Assembly: GCA_002470125.1 (NCBI GenBank)
Contig: DKNB01000051.1
Coordinates: forward strand, 1,254 to 14,107
Source of the DNA: Gallionellales bacterium UBA7399
GTDB lineage: Bacteria; Pseudomonadota; Gammaproteobacteria; Burkholderiales; Gallionellaceae
Reading direction: 5' to 3'
Length of the DNA: 12,854 nucleotides
This document shows, piece after piece, positions 1-6,162 of this stretch. Every line of letters begins with the position of its first letter. Positions within the stretch are counted from its first letter, which is position 1. The notes under the pieces were generated by a model that made no database searches, was not told the origin of the DNA, and saw only the letters and a program-made list of their open reading frames with translations. Made by a program: the position numbers and the translations under genes.

Positions 1-194
1 GCGACGGCCGCTTCATCGAGCGCGTCGGGTTCTATGACCCGAAAGCCCCGGCAGGCCGTGAGGCGCTGCGCGTGGATGTCGATCGCGTGAAGCACTGGAA
101 AGGCGTGGGCGCGCAGCTCTCCCCGACCGTGAACCGCCTGGTCAAGCAGTTCGCGCGCGGCGCGACGACCAACGCGCCGGCCAAAGCAGCCTGA
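1..194 (+). CDS. rpsP: 30S ribosomal protein S16, C-terminal part (5' end outside window)
   Basis: S16 is a small protein of the 30S subunit needed for its assembly. Reading in the frame that starts at base 3 gives about 63 residues ending at a TGA at 192-194. The stretch begins DGRFIERVGFYDPKA, the S16 core signature, continues with a VDRVKHWKGVGAQLSPTV-type segment typical of the family, and ends in a short Ala/Thr-rich tail. The start codon and roughly the first 20 residues lie before the window. It is the first visible gene of the rpsP-rimM-trmD-rplS operon, and its stop is only 17 bases from the rimM ATG. Codons are strongly G/C-ending, like the next three genes and unlike everything after about base 2121. 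Confidence 0.95.
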   Translation, partial: DGRFIERVGFYDPKAPAGREALRVDVDRVKHWKGVGAQLSPTVNRLVKQFARGATTNAPAKAA

Positions 195-211
195 CCTCGA
201 AACCCGTCATC

Positions 212-697
212 ATGGGCCGGATCTTCGGCTCGTGGGGTGTGAAAGGCGGCGTTCGCGTCGACCCTTTCACCGAGGATCCTGAAACGCTGGCTACCTACGA
301 GACCTGGCTGGTCGGTCGCGAAGGGGCGTGGAAGGAATACAAGGTGCTCGAAGCACGGTTGCACATCACGCAGGTGGTGGCCCAGCTGGAAGGGCTCACC
401 GACCGTGATGCAGCGTTGAAACTGAAAGGCAGCGAAGTCGCAGTTCCCCGCGAGACGCTGCCCAAGCCGGACGACGGAAGCTACTACTGGTCGGACTTGA
501 TCGGCCTGGCAGTGGTGAATACCGGGGGTGAATCCCTCGGCGCAGTGAAAGAGATTTTCAGCAATGGCGCGCAGGACGTGATCGACGTTGTTGCGGGAGA
601 AGCAGGGGAGGTCAAGCGATTGATTCCCTGGACCGTGGTGCAGAGTGTGGACCTGAAGGCGAGGCACATCCTGGTCGAGTGGCAGTTGGATTGGTGA
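212..697 (+). CDS. rimM: 16S rRNA processing / 30S maturation factor RimM
   Basis: RimM binds the 30S subunit near S19 and helps mature the 3' domain of 16S rRNA. The protein (161 aa from the ATG at 212) opens with MGRIFGSWGVKGGVRVDPF, the start of the N-terminal RimM barrel. The C-terminal PRC-barrel-like half runs from about residue 88 (YYWSDLIGLAVVNTGG) through QDVIDVVAGEAGEVKRLIP to the end. The start is uncertain. Starting at 212 places the first Met directly before GRI, whereas family members usually have several more residues, including the first beta strand. The frame stays open upstream and would add LTSKPVI if a CTG at 191-193, overlapping the rpsP stop, were used. I see no clear Shine-Dalgarno for either. 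The gene sits between rpsP and trmD, as in most Proteobacteria. Confidence 0.92.
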   Translation: MGRIFGSWGVKGGVRVDPFTEDPETLATYETWLVGREGAWKEYKVLEARLHITQVVAQLEGLTDRDAALKLKGSEVAVPRETLPKPDDGSYYWSDLIGLAVVNTGGESLGAVKEIFSNGAQDVIDVVAGEAGEVKRLIPWTVVQSVDLKARHILVEWQLDW

Positions 698-715
698 TGC
701 GGGATTGGTGAAGGC

Positions 716-1462
716 ATGATCAGGTTCGATGCGATCACGCTGTTTCCGGAGATGTTCGCCGCGGTGACGCAGAGCGGCATCACGAGCCGGGCGCTGGAGA
801 AGGGGCTGTGGCAGTTCAATGCGTGGAACCCCAGGGATTTCACGACGGATAACTACCGGACGATCGATGATCGGCCGTATGGCGGTGGCCCGGGCATGGT
901 GATGCTGGCCGAGCCGCTGGAGAAGGCGATAGCTGCAGTGAAGGCTGCGGGAGGCGGCAGGGTGATCTACCTGTCGCCGCAGGGCGCAAGGCTCGATCAC
1001 AAAAAGGTGATGAGCCTTGCGGCAGAGCCGGCGCTGACGCTGCTTTGCGGCAGGTACGAAGGCATCGACGAGCGGTTGATCGAGAAATGCGTCGATGAGG
1101 AAGTGTCGGTCGGAGATTACGTGCTGTCCGGCGGCGAACTGGCCGCGATGGTGCTGGTCGACGCGGTGGTGAGGCAGTTGCCCGGGGCGCTGGGTGACGG
1201 GCAGTCGGCGGTGGAAGAGTCTTTCGCTGCAGGATTGCTGGATTGCCCGCAGTACACGCGGCCCGAGGTCTGGTCGGGCGAGAAGGTACCGGACGTGCTG
1301 ATGTCGGGGCACCACGAATGGATCCGACGCTGGCGGCTGAAGCAGTCGTTGGCGCGGAGCTGGAAGAGAAGGCCCGATCTGGTCGCAGGACGCGACCTGA
1401 CGGGGGAAGAAAAGACCTTGCTGGAAGAGTTCCGGCGGGAAGCAGGCAACGGAGAGAAATGA
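716..1462 (+). CDS. trmD: tRNA (guanine-N1-)-methyltransferase TrmD
   Basis: TrmD methylates N1 of G37 in tRNAs that have G at position 36, using S-adenosylmethionine, and prevents +1 frameshifting. The 248-aa protein is full length for the family. It starts with MIRFDAITLFPEMF. It has the YGGGPGMVM loop near residue 60, and the trefoil-knot SAM-binding segments LSPQGARLDH, LLCGRYEGIDERLIE and SVGDYVLSGGELAAMV. Further on come LLDCPQYTRPEVW and SGHHEWIRRWR of the interdomain linker and C-terminal tRNA-binding domain. It follows rimM by 18 bases, with GGTGAAGG just ahead of the ATG, and its TGA overlaps the start of rplS. It belongs to the GC-rich part of the window. Confidence 0.97.
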   Translation: MIRFDAITLFPEMFAAVTQSGITSRALEKGLWQFNAWNPRDFTTDNYRTIDDRPYGGGPGMVMLAEPLEKAIAAVKAAGGGRVIYLSPQGARLDHKKVMSLAAEPALTLLCGRYEGIDERLIEKCVDEEVSVGDYVLSGGELAAMVLVDAVVRQLPGALGDGQSAVEESFAAGLLDCPQYTRPEVWSGEKVPDVLMSGHHEWIRRWRLKQSLARSWKRRPDLVAGRDLTGEEKTLLEEFRREAGNGEK

Positions 1463-1902
1463 TGAATCTGATCCAGAAACTCGAGCAGGAAGAAATCGCC
1501 CGGATCGGCAAGACCATCCCCGATTTCGTCCCCGGCGACACGGTCATCGTGAGCGTCAAGGTCGTCGAAGGCGAGCGTAAGCGCGTGCAGGCGTTCGAAG
1601 GCGTGGTGGTCGCGAAGAAGAACCGCGGTATCAACTCCTCGTTCATCGTGCGCAAGATATCGTCGGGCGAAGGCGTGGAGCGCACGTTCCAGACCCACTC
1701 GCCGATCATTGCCTCGATCGAGATCAAGCGCCGCGGCGACGTCAGCCGCGCGAAGCTCTACTACCTGCGCCAGCGTTCCGGCAAGTCGGCGCGTATCAAG
1801 GAAAAGCTCGGCGGTCGCGCACAGGCCGAGGCGGCGGGCGAGATCCTTGCGCCGGCCGCGCCGGTCGCAGCACCGGCAGCTGCGGAGCCGAAAGCCGACT
1901 GA
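1462..1902 (+). CDS. rplS: 50S ribosomal protein L19
   Basis: L19 sits at the 30S-50S interface of the large subunit. The product starts MNLIQKLEQEEIARIGKTIP and carries the family core: FVPGDTVIVSVKVVEGERKR, QAFEGVVVAKKNRG, SSFIVRKISSGEGVERTFQ, and SPIIASIEIKRRGDVSRAK followed by LYYLRQRSGKSARIKEKL. Two in-frame ATGs, at 1459 and 1462, are possible. I prefer 1462 because GGAGAG at 1451-1456 is then well spaced, and the ATG shares one base with the trmD stop, implying translational coupling. At 146 aa it is longer than typical L19 (about 115-130) because of an Ala/Pro-rich low-complexity tail from about residue 120. It is the last gene of the operon and is followed by a strong terminator. Confidence 0.96.
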   Translation: MNLIQKLEQEEIARIGKTIPDFVPGDTVIVSVKVVEGERKRVQAFEGVVVAKKNRGINSSFIVRKISSGEGVERTFQTHSPIIASIEIKRRGDVSRAKLYYLRQRSGKSARIKEKLGGRAQAEAAGEILAPAAPVAAPAAAEPKAD

Positions 1903-1923
1903 TATCCGGTCACAGCAGTGCGA

Positions 1924-1953
1924 ACGGGGCGCCCTGGCGCCCCGTTTTGTTTT
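1924..1953 (+). terminator. Rho-independent terminator after rplS
   Basis: A near-perfect GC-rich hairpin follows the rplS stop by 21 bases. ACGGGGCGC (1924-1932) pairs with GCGCCCCGT (1937-1945) over a 4-base loop, and is followed by a T-rich run interrupted by one G (TTTTGTTTT, 1945-1953). It fits the end of the rpsP-rimM-trmD-rplS transcript. Confidence 0.9.
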
Positions 1954-1963
1954 GTCGCGAAGG

Positions 1964-1969
1964 TATAAT
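1964..1969 (+). promoter_or_regulatory. Probable -10 box of the ribBA promoter
   Basis: A perfect TATAAT lies 26 bases before the ribBA ATG and just after the rplS terminator, where a promoter for the next operon is expected. No good -35 hexamer is seen at the right distance, since that position falls in the terminator stem and T-tract. The predicted transcript start is about 1976, giving a leader of about 19 bases. Confidence 0.55.
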
Positions 1970-1994
1970 CAGGCGCTCTTCCTGCGGGGTCCCC

Positions 1995-3125
1995 ATGCGG
2001 CGTGAAGCCACAGCCATCAGTCCAGTCACCGAGATCGTCGCCGAAATGAAAGCCGGCCGCATGGTCGTGCTTGTCGACGAGGAGGACCGCGAGAACGAGG
2101 GCGACTTGCTATGCGCCGCCGAATTTATTACACCTGAAAAAATAAATTTTATGGCGAGGCACGGGCGTGGGTTAATCTGTCTTACATTAACCGAGGCTCA
2201 CTGCAAACAACTTAATCTGCCCCTAATGGTGCGCGATAACGGCTCCCACCTCAGCACTAACTTCACACTTTCTATTGAGGCAGCAAGCGGTGTGACAACA
2301 GGGATTTCTGCTACCGACCGCGCGCGCACCATACAGGTCTCCGTTAACAAAAATGCAAAGCCTTCTGACATTGTGCAGCCCGGCCACATTTTTCCTTTAA
2401 TGGCGCAGAAAGGTGGGGTGCTTGTACGCGCAGGTCACACTGAGGCGGGCTGTGACCTGGCGTATCTGGCGGGACTAACCCCCGCCTCAGTTATTTGCGA
2501 AATACTAAAAGATGATGGCGAAATGGCACGTCTTCCAGATTTGATAGCGTTTGCACGCCTCCACAATCTCAAAATTGGCACCATTGCCGACTTAATAGAG
2601 TACCGCAGTCAGCACGAAAAGCTAATTGAGCGCGTAACGAAGCGCGTGATACAGACCGCTTATGGCGCACTCGATCTGATCAGCTACATTGACAAAACTA
2701 CACAACGTGCCCACCTAGCCCTAGTTAAGGGCAACATTCAGCCTCAAGTTGAAACGTTAGTGCGCGTGCATGAGCCACTATCAGCGTTAGATTTTCTAGA
2801 ACAAGAAAATTTTCAAAGCTCGATCAATGTGCACGAGGCGCTTCTGCAGATTGCTCGCTCATCCGCTGGAGTATTGGTATTGCTGCATCGCAATGAAACA
2901 TCCGACGACCTTTTGGCACGCGCAGCGGCAACACCACGAGCCGATTATGTTCCACAGTGGGATTTGCGTAGTTACGGTATCGGCGCACAGATTTTGCGCG
3001 ACCTCAACGTTGGAAAAATGCGCTTACTTGCCACGCCACGTAAGCTGCCCAGCATGATTGGGTTTGGATTGGAAGTTGTTGGTTATTCGCAACACAAATC
3101 AATCAATAAAGCGGCCAATGGATAG
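1995..3125 (+). CDS. ribBA: RibBA-type protein: DHBP synthase with a degenerate GTP cyclohydrolase II-like domain
   Basis: The N-terminal RibB half makes 3,4-dihydroxy-2-butanone 4-phosphate from ribulose 5-phosphate for riboflavin synthesis. The start at 1995 gives 376 aa. Bases upstream in this frame lie in the terminator and promoter, so a longer protein is unlikely. RibB motifs are DEEDRENEGDLL (28-39), ARHGRGLICL, and GHTEAGCDL with His148 and Glu150. Residues from about 205 resemble GTP cyclohydrolase II, including RSYGIGAQILRDL and GFGLEVVGY. The CxxxxGD...RCDC zinc site is missing: the equivalent stretch reads VRVHEPLSALDFLEQEN with no Cys. This domain is therefore probably not a GTP cyclohydrolase, as in the RibBX variant known from Proteobacteria. 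Codon use changes sharply near codons 37-43 (see findings), so the gene may be chimeric. Confidence 0.9.
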   Translation: MRREATAISPVTEIVAEMKAGRMVVLVDEEDRENEGDLLCAAEFITPEKINFMARHGRGLICLTLTEAHCKQLNLPLMVRDNGSHLSTNFTLSIEAASGVTTGISATDRARTIQVSVNKNAKPSDIVQPGHIFPLMAQKGGVLVRAGHTEAGCDLAYLAGLTPASVICEILKDDGEMARLPDLIAFARLHNLKIGTIADLIEYRSQHEKLIERVTKRVIQTAYGALDLISYIDKTTQRAHLALVKGNIQPQVETLVRVHEPLSALDFLEQENFQSSINVHEALLQIARSSAGVLVLLHRNETSDDLLARAAATPRADYVPQWDLRSYGIGAQILRDLNVGKMRLLATPRKLPSMIGFGLEVVGYSQHKSINKAANG

Positions 3126-3570
3126 CATGGGTAAGAATTTTGATGGCGCTGAGATGCGCATTGGTATTGTACAAAGTCGCTTCAATCCCGTTATTTGCAA
3201 AGGGCTTCTAGCCGCCTGCCTTGCAGAGCTTGCTCGACGGGGTGTACGCGATGCAGATATCACAGTGATCGACGTACCCGGTGCACTAGAAATTCCACTA
3301 GCGCTACAAAGACTGGCAAAAAAGGGCGTGTTCGATGCCCTTATTGCGCTGGGCGCAGTAATTCGCGGAGAAACATACCACTTTGAAGTGGTGGCAAATG
3401 AATCTGCTCGTGGCGTGAATGAAGTACAGCTGCACGCCTCATTGCCTATTGCCAATGCCATTCTTACAGTTGATAGCGATGCTCAGGCTGAGGAGCGCAT
3501 GAACACGAAAGGCGCAGAGGCTGCATTGGTGGCAATTGAAATGGCAAACCTACTCAAGAAGCTCACATGA
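3118..3570 (+). CDS. ribH: 6,7-dimethyl-8-ribityllumazine synthase
   Basis: RibH condenses 3,4-dihydroxy-2-butanone 4-phosphate (the RibB product) with 5-amino-6-ribitylaminouracil to give lumazine, the penultimate step to riboflavin. Family motifs are RIGIVQSRFNPVICKGL, VIDVPGALEIPLALQRLA, DALIALGAVIRGETYHFEVVA (with the conserved His before Phe) and MNTKGAEAALVAIEMANL. From the ATG at 3118, overlapping the ribBA stop by 8 bases, it is 150 aa, normal for the family. The ATG at 3127 is equally possible, and neither has a strong Shine-Dalgarno, so coupling to ribBA is likely. An upstream in-frame ATG at 3058 would overlap ribBA by 68 bases and is not favoured. It overlaps nusB at its end. Confidence 0.95.
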   Translation: MDSMGKNFDGAEMRIGIVQSRFNPVICKGLLAACLAELARRGVRDADITVIDVPGALEIPLALQRLAKKGVFDALIALGAVIRGETYHFEVVANESARGVNEVQLHASLPIANAILTVDSDAQAEERMNTKGAEAALVAIEMANLLKKLT

Positions 3571-4067
3571 ACGCATCAATCATCGCAACCAAAGTGCCCG
3601 CCAAAAGTTCACGCCGTCGATCGCGCGAGCTAGCCCTGCAGGCCATCTATCAGTGGCGACTAACAAATGATGACCCGCACACAATAGAACAGCAGATTCG
3701 TGTTGCCCATGAAAAAAATCGCTACGATGCTGAGTTTTTTAGCAGCCTACTGAATGGAGTGCTAACCAGACACGAAGCTCTTGAAGCGAGTGTGTCCAAA
3801 CACATCGATCGCACCCTAGACGAGCTAAGTCCAATCGAATTTTCCGTGCTTATGATTGGCGCGTATGAATTACTACATCACCCAGATATCCCCTTTCGTG
3901 TAATCATCAACGAAGCTGTAGAGTTAACGAAGACATTTGGTGGGACAGATGGGCATAAATTCGTCAATGGTGTACTGGACAAATTAGCCGCGCAGGTTCG
4001 CATTGCCGAGGTCAATCTGAAGATAGCGCAAGAATTTCCGTCCAGCGACAACACCATACTTATTTGA
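3567..4067 (+). CDS. nusB: Transcription antitermination factor NusB
   Basis: NusB, with S10/NusE, binds boxA RNA and acts in antitermination of rRNA transcription. The 166-aa protein begins with a basic tail. It has the all-helical NusB fold with SRRRSRELALQAIYQW near the N terminus, then LDELSPIEFSVLMIGAYEL, PFRVIINEAVELTKTFGG and GHKFVNGVLDKLA, the most conserved block of the family. Its ATG overlaps the ribH stop (ATGA at 3567-3570), the usual ribH-nusB coupling. The TGA at 4065-4067 sits inside a predicted -35 box of the next operon. Confidence 0.95.
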   Translation: MNASIIATKVPAKSSRRRSRELALQAIYQWRLTNDDPHTIEQQIRVAHEKNRYDAEFFSSLLNGVLTRHEALEASVSKHIDRTLDELSPIEFSVLMIGAYELLHHPDIPFRVIINEAVELTKTFGGTDGHKFVNGVLDKLAAQVRIAEVNLKIAQEFPSSDNTILI

Positions 4068-4093
4068 CTGATTATGATTTTTTAAACTATAGT
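4064..4093 (+). promoter_or_regulatory. Predicted sigma70 promoter for the zapB-like/zapA operon
   Basis: TTGACT (4064-4069) is separated by 18 bases from TATAGT (4088-4093), each close to consensus. The -35 overlaps the nusB stop codon. The expected transcript start, 7-8 bases after the -10, falls at 4100-4101, which is the ATG of the next gene. Confidence 0.6.
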
Positions 4094-4100
4094 TCACCTC

Positions 4101-4301
4101 ATGCAAGCAGAACTAGATGCCTTAGAAAATAAACTTACTCAGCTGATCGAATTGAGCAAGCATCTGCGTGAAGAAAACAACCATCTACGTCAAGAGCTAG
4201 CGCAGGCAAGAAGTCAGTGTCGTCAATGTGACGACAAGATTGATCGCGTCAAGTTGCGACTTGAAAAGTTGTTAGCACAATCATCCGAAGAGCAAATATG
4301 A
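4101..4301 (+). CDS. Small coiled-coil protein, ZapB-like (TIGR02449 type)
   Basis: A 66-aa protein that is almost entirely heptad-like coiled coil: ALENKLTQLIELSKHLREEN, then NHLRQELAQARSQ and DKIDRVKLRLEKLLAQ. A Cys pair (CRQC) lies near residue 36. Small coiled-coil proteins of this kind sit directly upstream of zapA in many Beta- and Gammaproteobacteria and are annotated TIGR02449 or ZapB-like. A role with ZapA at the FtsZ ring is inferred from this context, not from a catalytic motif. The gene overlaps zapA by ATGA (4298-4301), so the two are translationally coupled. No Shine-Dalgarno precedes the ATG; the preceding bases are AGTTCACCTC. Confidence 0.8.
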   Translation: MQAELDALENKLTQLIELSKHLREENNHLRQELAQARSQCRQCDDKIDRVKLRLEKLLAQSSEEQI

Positions 4302-4612
4302 GCGACGAAAAAGAAGGCTTGCTTGATGTCACAATTCTTGACAAAAAATTTCGCGTCGCCTGTCCAGAGAATATGCGTCCAGAGTTATTGAACGCCGTGG
4401 CCTATCTGGACGGCAAAATGCGTGAAATTAGTGATCTTGGCAAGGTTGTTACGGTCGAGCGTATTGCAATTATGTCCGCCCTTAATATCGCCCATGAGCT
4501 ATTAACTACACGCCTTGGCACCGGCTTTGACATTAACGAATTTAAACGTAGAATAGGGTCAATGGAGGCAGCCATCTGCTCATCTCTAGCAGAACAAGAT
4601 GAGCTGTTCTAG
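4298..4612 (+). CDS. zapA: Cell division protein ZapA
   Basis: ZapA binds FtsZ filaments and promotes their bundling in the division ring. The 104-aa product matches the family in length and layout. The N-terminal globular part is VTILDKKFRVACPENMRPEL followed by LNAVAYLDGKMREI. Then comes the conserved VERIAIMSALNIAHELL helix, and a C-terminal helix that mediates dimerisation. It overlaps the ZapB-like gene and ends at TAG 4610-4612, only a few bases before the 6S RNA. This zapA - ssrS order is common in Proteobacteria. Confidence 0.93.
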   Translation: MSDEKEGLLDVTILDKKFRVACPENMRPELLNAVAYLDGKMREISDLGKVVTVERIAIMSALNIAHELLTTRLGTGFDINEFKRRIGSMEAAICSSLAEQDELF

Positions 4613-4613
4613 T

Positions 4614-4788
4614 CTTTCCCTGCGGTGCTCGTCAGGCTCATAATTCTTTGAACCAATAGGCTCTGCTTAAGTCGTAACCATAAATGTTGCTGTTGTGCGC
4701 ATCCCTTGCGGATGCACCTGATGCAACCTGGAACCGACTACCTTGAACACAGGTTCAAGATATTGAGCCAACGGCACAGGCGGGGACC
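4614..4788 (+). ncRNA. ssrS: 6S RNA
   Basis: 6S RNA mimics an open promoter and sequesters sigma70-RNA polymerase in stationary phase. The ends pair: TCCC-GC near 4617-4622 with GCGGGGA at 4780-4786, and GGCTCA (4635-4640) with TGAGCC (4764-4769), forming the closing stem. Past a large internal bubble there is an apical hairpin, GCATCC (4699-4704) with GGATGC (4710-4715). The hallmark segment ACCTTGAAC...GTTCAAG (4740-4759), also present in E. coli 6S RNA, forms its own 7-bp hairpin. Position right after zapA supports the call. End points are set from the pairing and are good to a few bases. I see no convincing promoter of its own within zapA, so processing from the zapA transcript is possible. 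Confidence 0.88.
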
Positions 4789-4896
4789 TATTAAATTCAT
4801 GATCAACCCCACTATGCCTACCGCAGTAATATTAAGCATACAGTCGCCACTCAGCGACCTTCATAAAAAATTAATCTCAATCAGAGGCGGGTCAAC

Positions 4897-5361
4897 GTGC
4901 GTTACTGGTTAATGAAATCAGAGCCATCTGATGTCAGTATCGACGACCTAGAGAGCTTCCCGAACAAAACAGTTGCCTGGTACGGCGTGCGCAATTATCA
5001 GGCACGCAACTTCATGCGTGACCAAATGCGTGAAGGCGATGGGGTTCTTTTTTACCATTCCAATTGCAAAATTCCTGGCATAGCAGGCATTGCGCGCGTT
5101 TCCAGCACAGCCCACCCTGACACAACTCAGTTCGATCACACTAGCAAATACTTCGATCCAAGGGCTACGGAAGAATTCCCACGATGGTTCAATGTTGACG
5201 TGCAATGGAAGACAAAAATTAAACTCATTTCATTGCAGGAGTTGCGTATTCACGCAGAACTAAGAGGCATGTTAGCCCTGCAACGAGGCAATAGGCTATC
5301 TATTACACCGCTCAGCCCAACCGAATGGAATTTTATTCTAACACATTTGGTACACCAATAA
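4897..5361 (+). CDS. EVE domain-containing protein
   Basis: A 154-aa single-domain protein of the EVE family (PUA-like fold). EVE domains are thought to bind modified bases in DNA or RNA; the target of this bacterial single-domain group is not established. Signatures are YWLMKSEPSDVSIDDL at the N terminus, WYGVRNYQARNFMRDQM near residue 30, GDGVLFYHSNCKIPGIAGIA near residue 48, and the C-terminal RGNRLSITPLSPTEWNFIL. The start is a GTG at 4897, chosen because RYWLMKSEP is the normal family N terminus; AGAGGCGGG lies about 6-14 bases upstream. It follows the 6S RNA by about 110 bases and is one base from the permease gene downstream. Confidence 0.93.
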   Translation: MRYWLMKSEPSDVSIDDLESFPNKTVAWYGVRNYQARNFMRDQMREGDGVLFYHSNCKIPGIAGIARVSSTAHPDTTQFDHTSKYFDPRATEEFPRWFNVDVQWKTKIKLISLQELRIHAELRGMLALQRGNRLSITPLSPTEWNFILTHLVHQ

Positions 5362-5362
5362 G

Positions 5363-6157
5363 ATGGAGTGGGGGTTTGCTTATCTCGCCCTGGGTGCGCT
5401 AGTTGGATTACTTGGTGGCATGTTCGGCATTGGCGGTGGCACTATTCTAGTCCCCGTCCTGCTGTATTTCTTTCAAATACAAAACTTTCCTGCCGCTCAT
5501 GCCATGCATATGGCACTTGGCAGCGCAATGGCAGCAATTTTATTCACATCACTCTCCAGCATGTACAAGCATCATCAACACGGCATGGTAAGCTGGCCTG
5601 CCGTATATACATTAGCTCCCGGGGCTGCCATTGGAACGGCGCTGGGGGCGGTATTTGCAACACATACTTCATCGCGCGTGCTTGGCATCTTTTTTTCTTT
5701 TTTTGTATGTTTTACAGCAATACAAATCTTGCTTAATGTTCGTCCACGAGCCTTGCGTAAATTGCCTGGCATTGCGGGCATGGCAACAACCGGAGCGTTG
5801 GCTGGCTGGGTTAGCGGCCTCGTATCCATCGGTGGCGGAACATTGATAGTTCCATTTTTAATCTGGTGCAACATACCAGTAAATAGGGCGATTGGAACCT
5901 CCGCCGCAATTGGCTTCCCAATTGCAGTTGGCGGCACGATAGGCTATATCGCCACTGGCCTTAGCATCTCCACGTTACCATCTCCAAATTTAGGTTTTGT
6001 ATATTTACCTTCATTGTTTTGGATTGCATTGGCCAGCGTCATAACCGCGCCATTTGGTGCAAAGATTGCGCACCGCATGAACGTTGGATTGCTGCGCAAA
6101 CTTCTAGCAATATTAATGTTAGCAACAGCAACATATCTATTGATTGGATTTATTTAA
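5363..6157 (+). CDS. TauE/SafE-family membrane permease (sulfite exporter-like)
   Basis: A 264-aa polytopic inner-membrane protein of the TauE/SafE family (formerly DUF81). Members have been linked to export of sulfite, sulfoacetate or related organosulfur anions. The substrate here cannot be told from sequence. The internal duplication typical of the family is plain: GALVGLLGGMFGIGGGTILVP near residues 11-31 and GALAGWVSGLVSIGGGTLIVP near 142-162, each with the IGGG motif (second copy Gly157-159). About seven to eight hydrophobic segments can be counted. The ATG lies one base after the EVE stop, with only a weak Shine-Dalgarno (GGTACACC region), so translation is probably coupled to the EVE gene. 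Confidence 0.9.
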   Translation: MEWGFAYLALGALVGLLGGMFGIGGGTILVPVLLYFFQIQNFPAAHAMHMALGSAMAAILFTSLSSMYKHHQHGMVSWPAVYTLAPGAAIGTALGAVFATHTSSRVLGIFFSFFVCFTAIQILLNVRPRALRKLPGIAGMATTGALAGWVSGLVSIGGGTLIVPFLIWCNIPVNRAIGTSAAIGFPIAVGGTIGYIATGLSISTLPSPNLGFVYLPSLFWIALASVITAPFGAKIAHRMNVGLLRKLLAILMLATATYLLIGFI

Positions 6158-6162
6158 AATAA

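Noticed and set aside
32..1315. 427-codon open frame on the minus strand opposite rpsP-rimM-trmD
   Set aside because: Low-complexity Arg/His/Pro-rich translation with no family resemblance, opposite three certain genes in GC-rich DNA where long antisense frames arise by chance.
840..1727. 295-codon minus-strand frame opposite trmD-rplS
   Set aside because: Ser/Arg/Pro-rich shadow of certain genes; no motif.
1947..1994. Longer ribBA N terminus starting at a TTG at 1947
   Set aside because: These bases form the terminator T-tract and TATAAT box; the family N terminus fits ATG 1995.
4843..4858. Small hairpin GTCGC / GCGAC between 6S RNA and the EVE gene, considered as a terminator
   Set aside because: Only five pairs and no T-tract follows; an A-run does instead.
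4706..4912. 68-codon plus-strand ORF over the 6S RNA and EVE leader
   Set aside because: Lies mostly in the structured 6S RNA and overlaps the EVE start; no recognisable protein.
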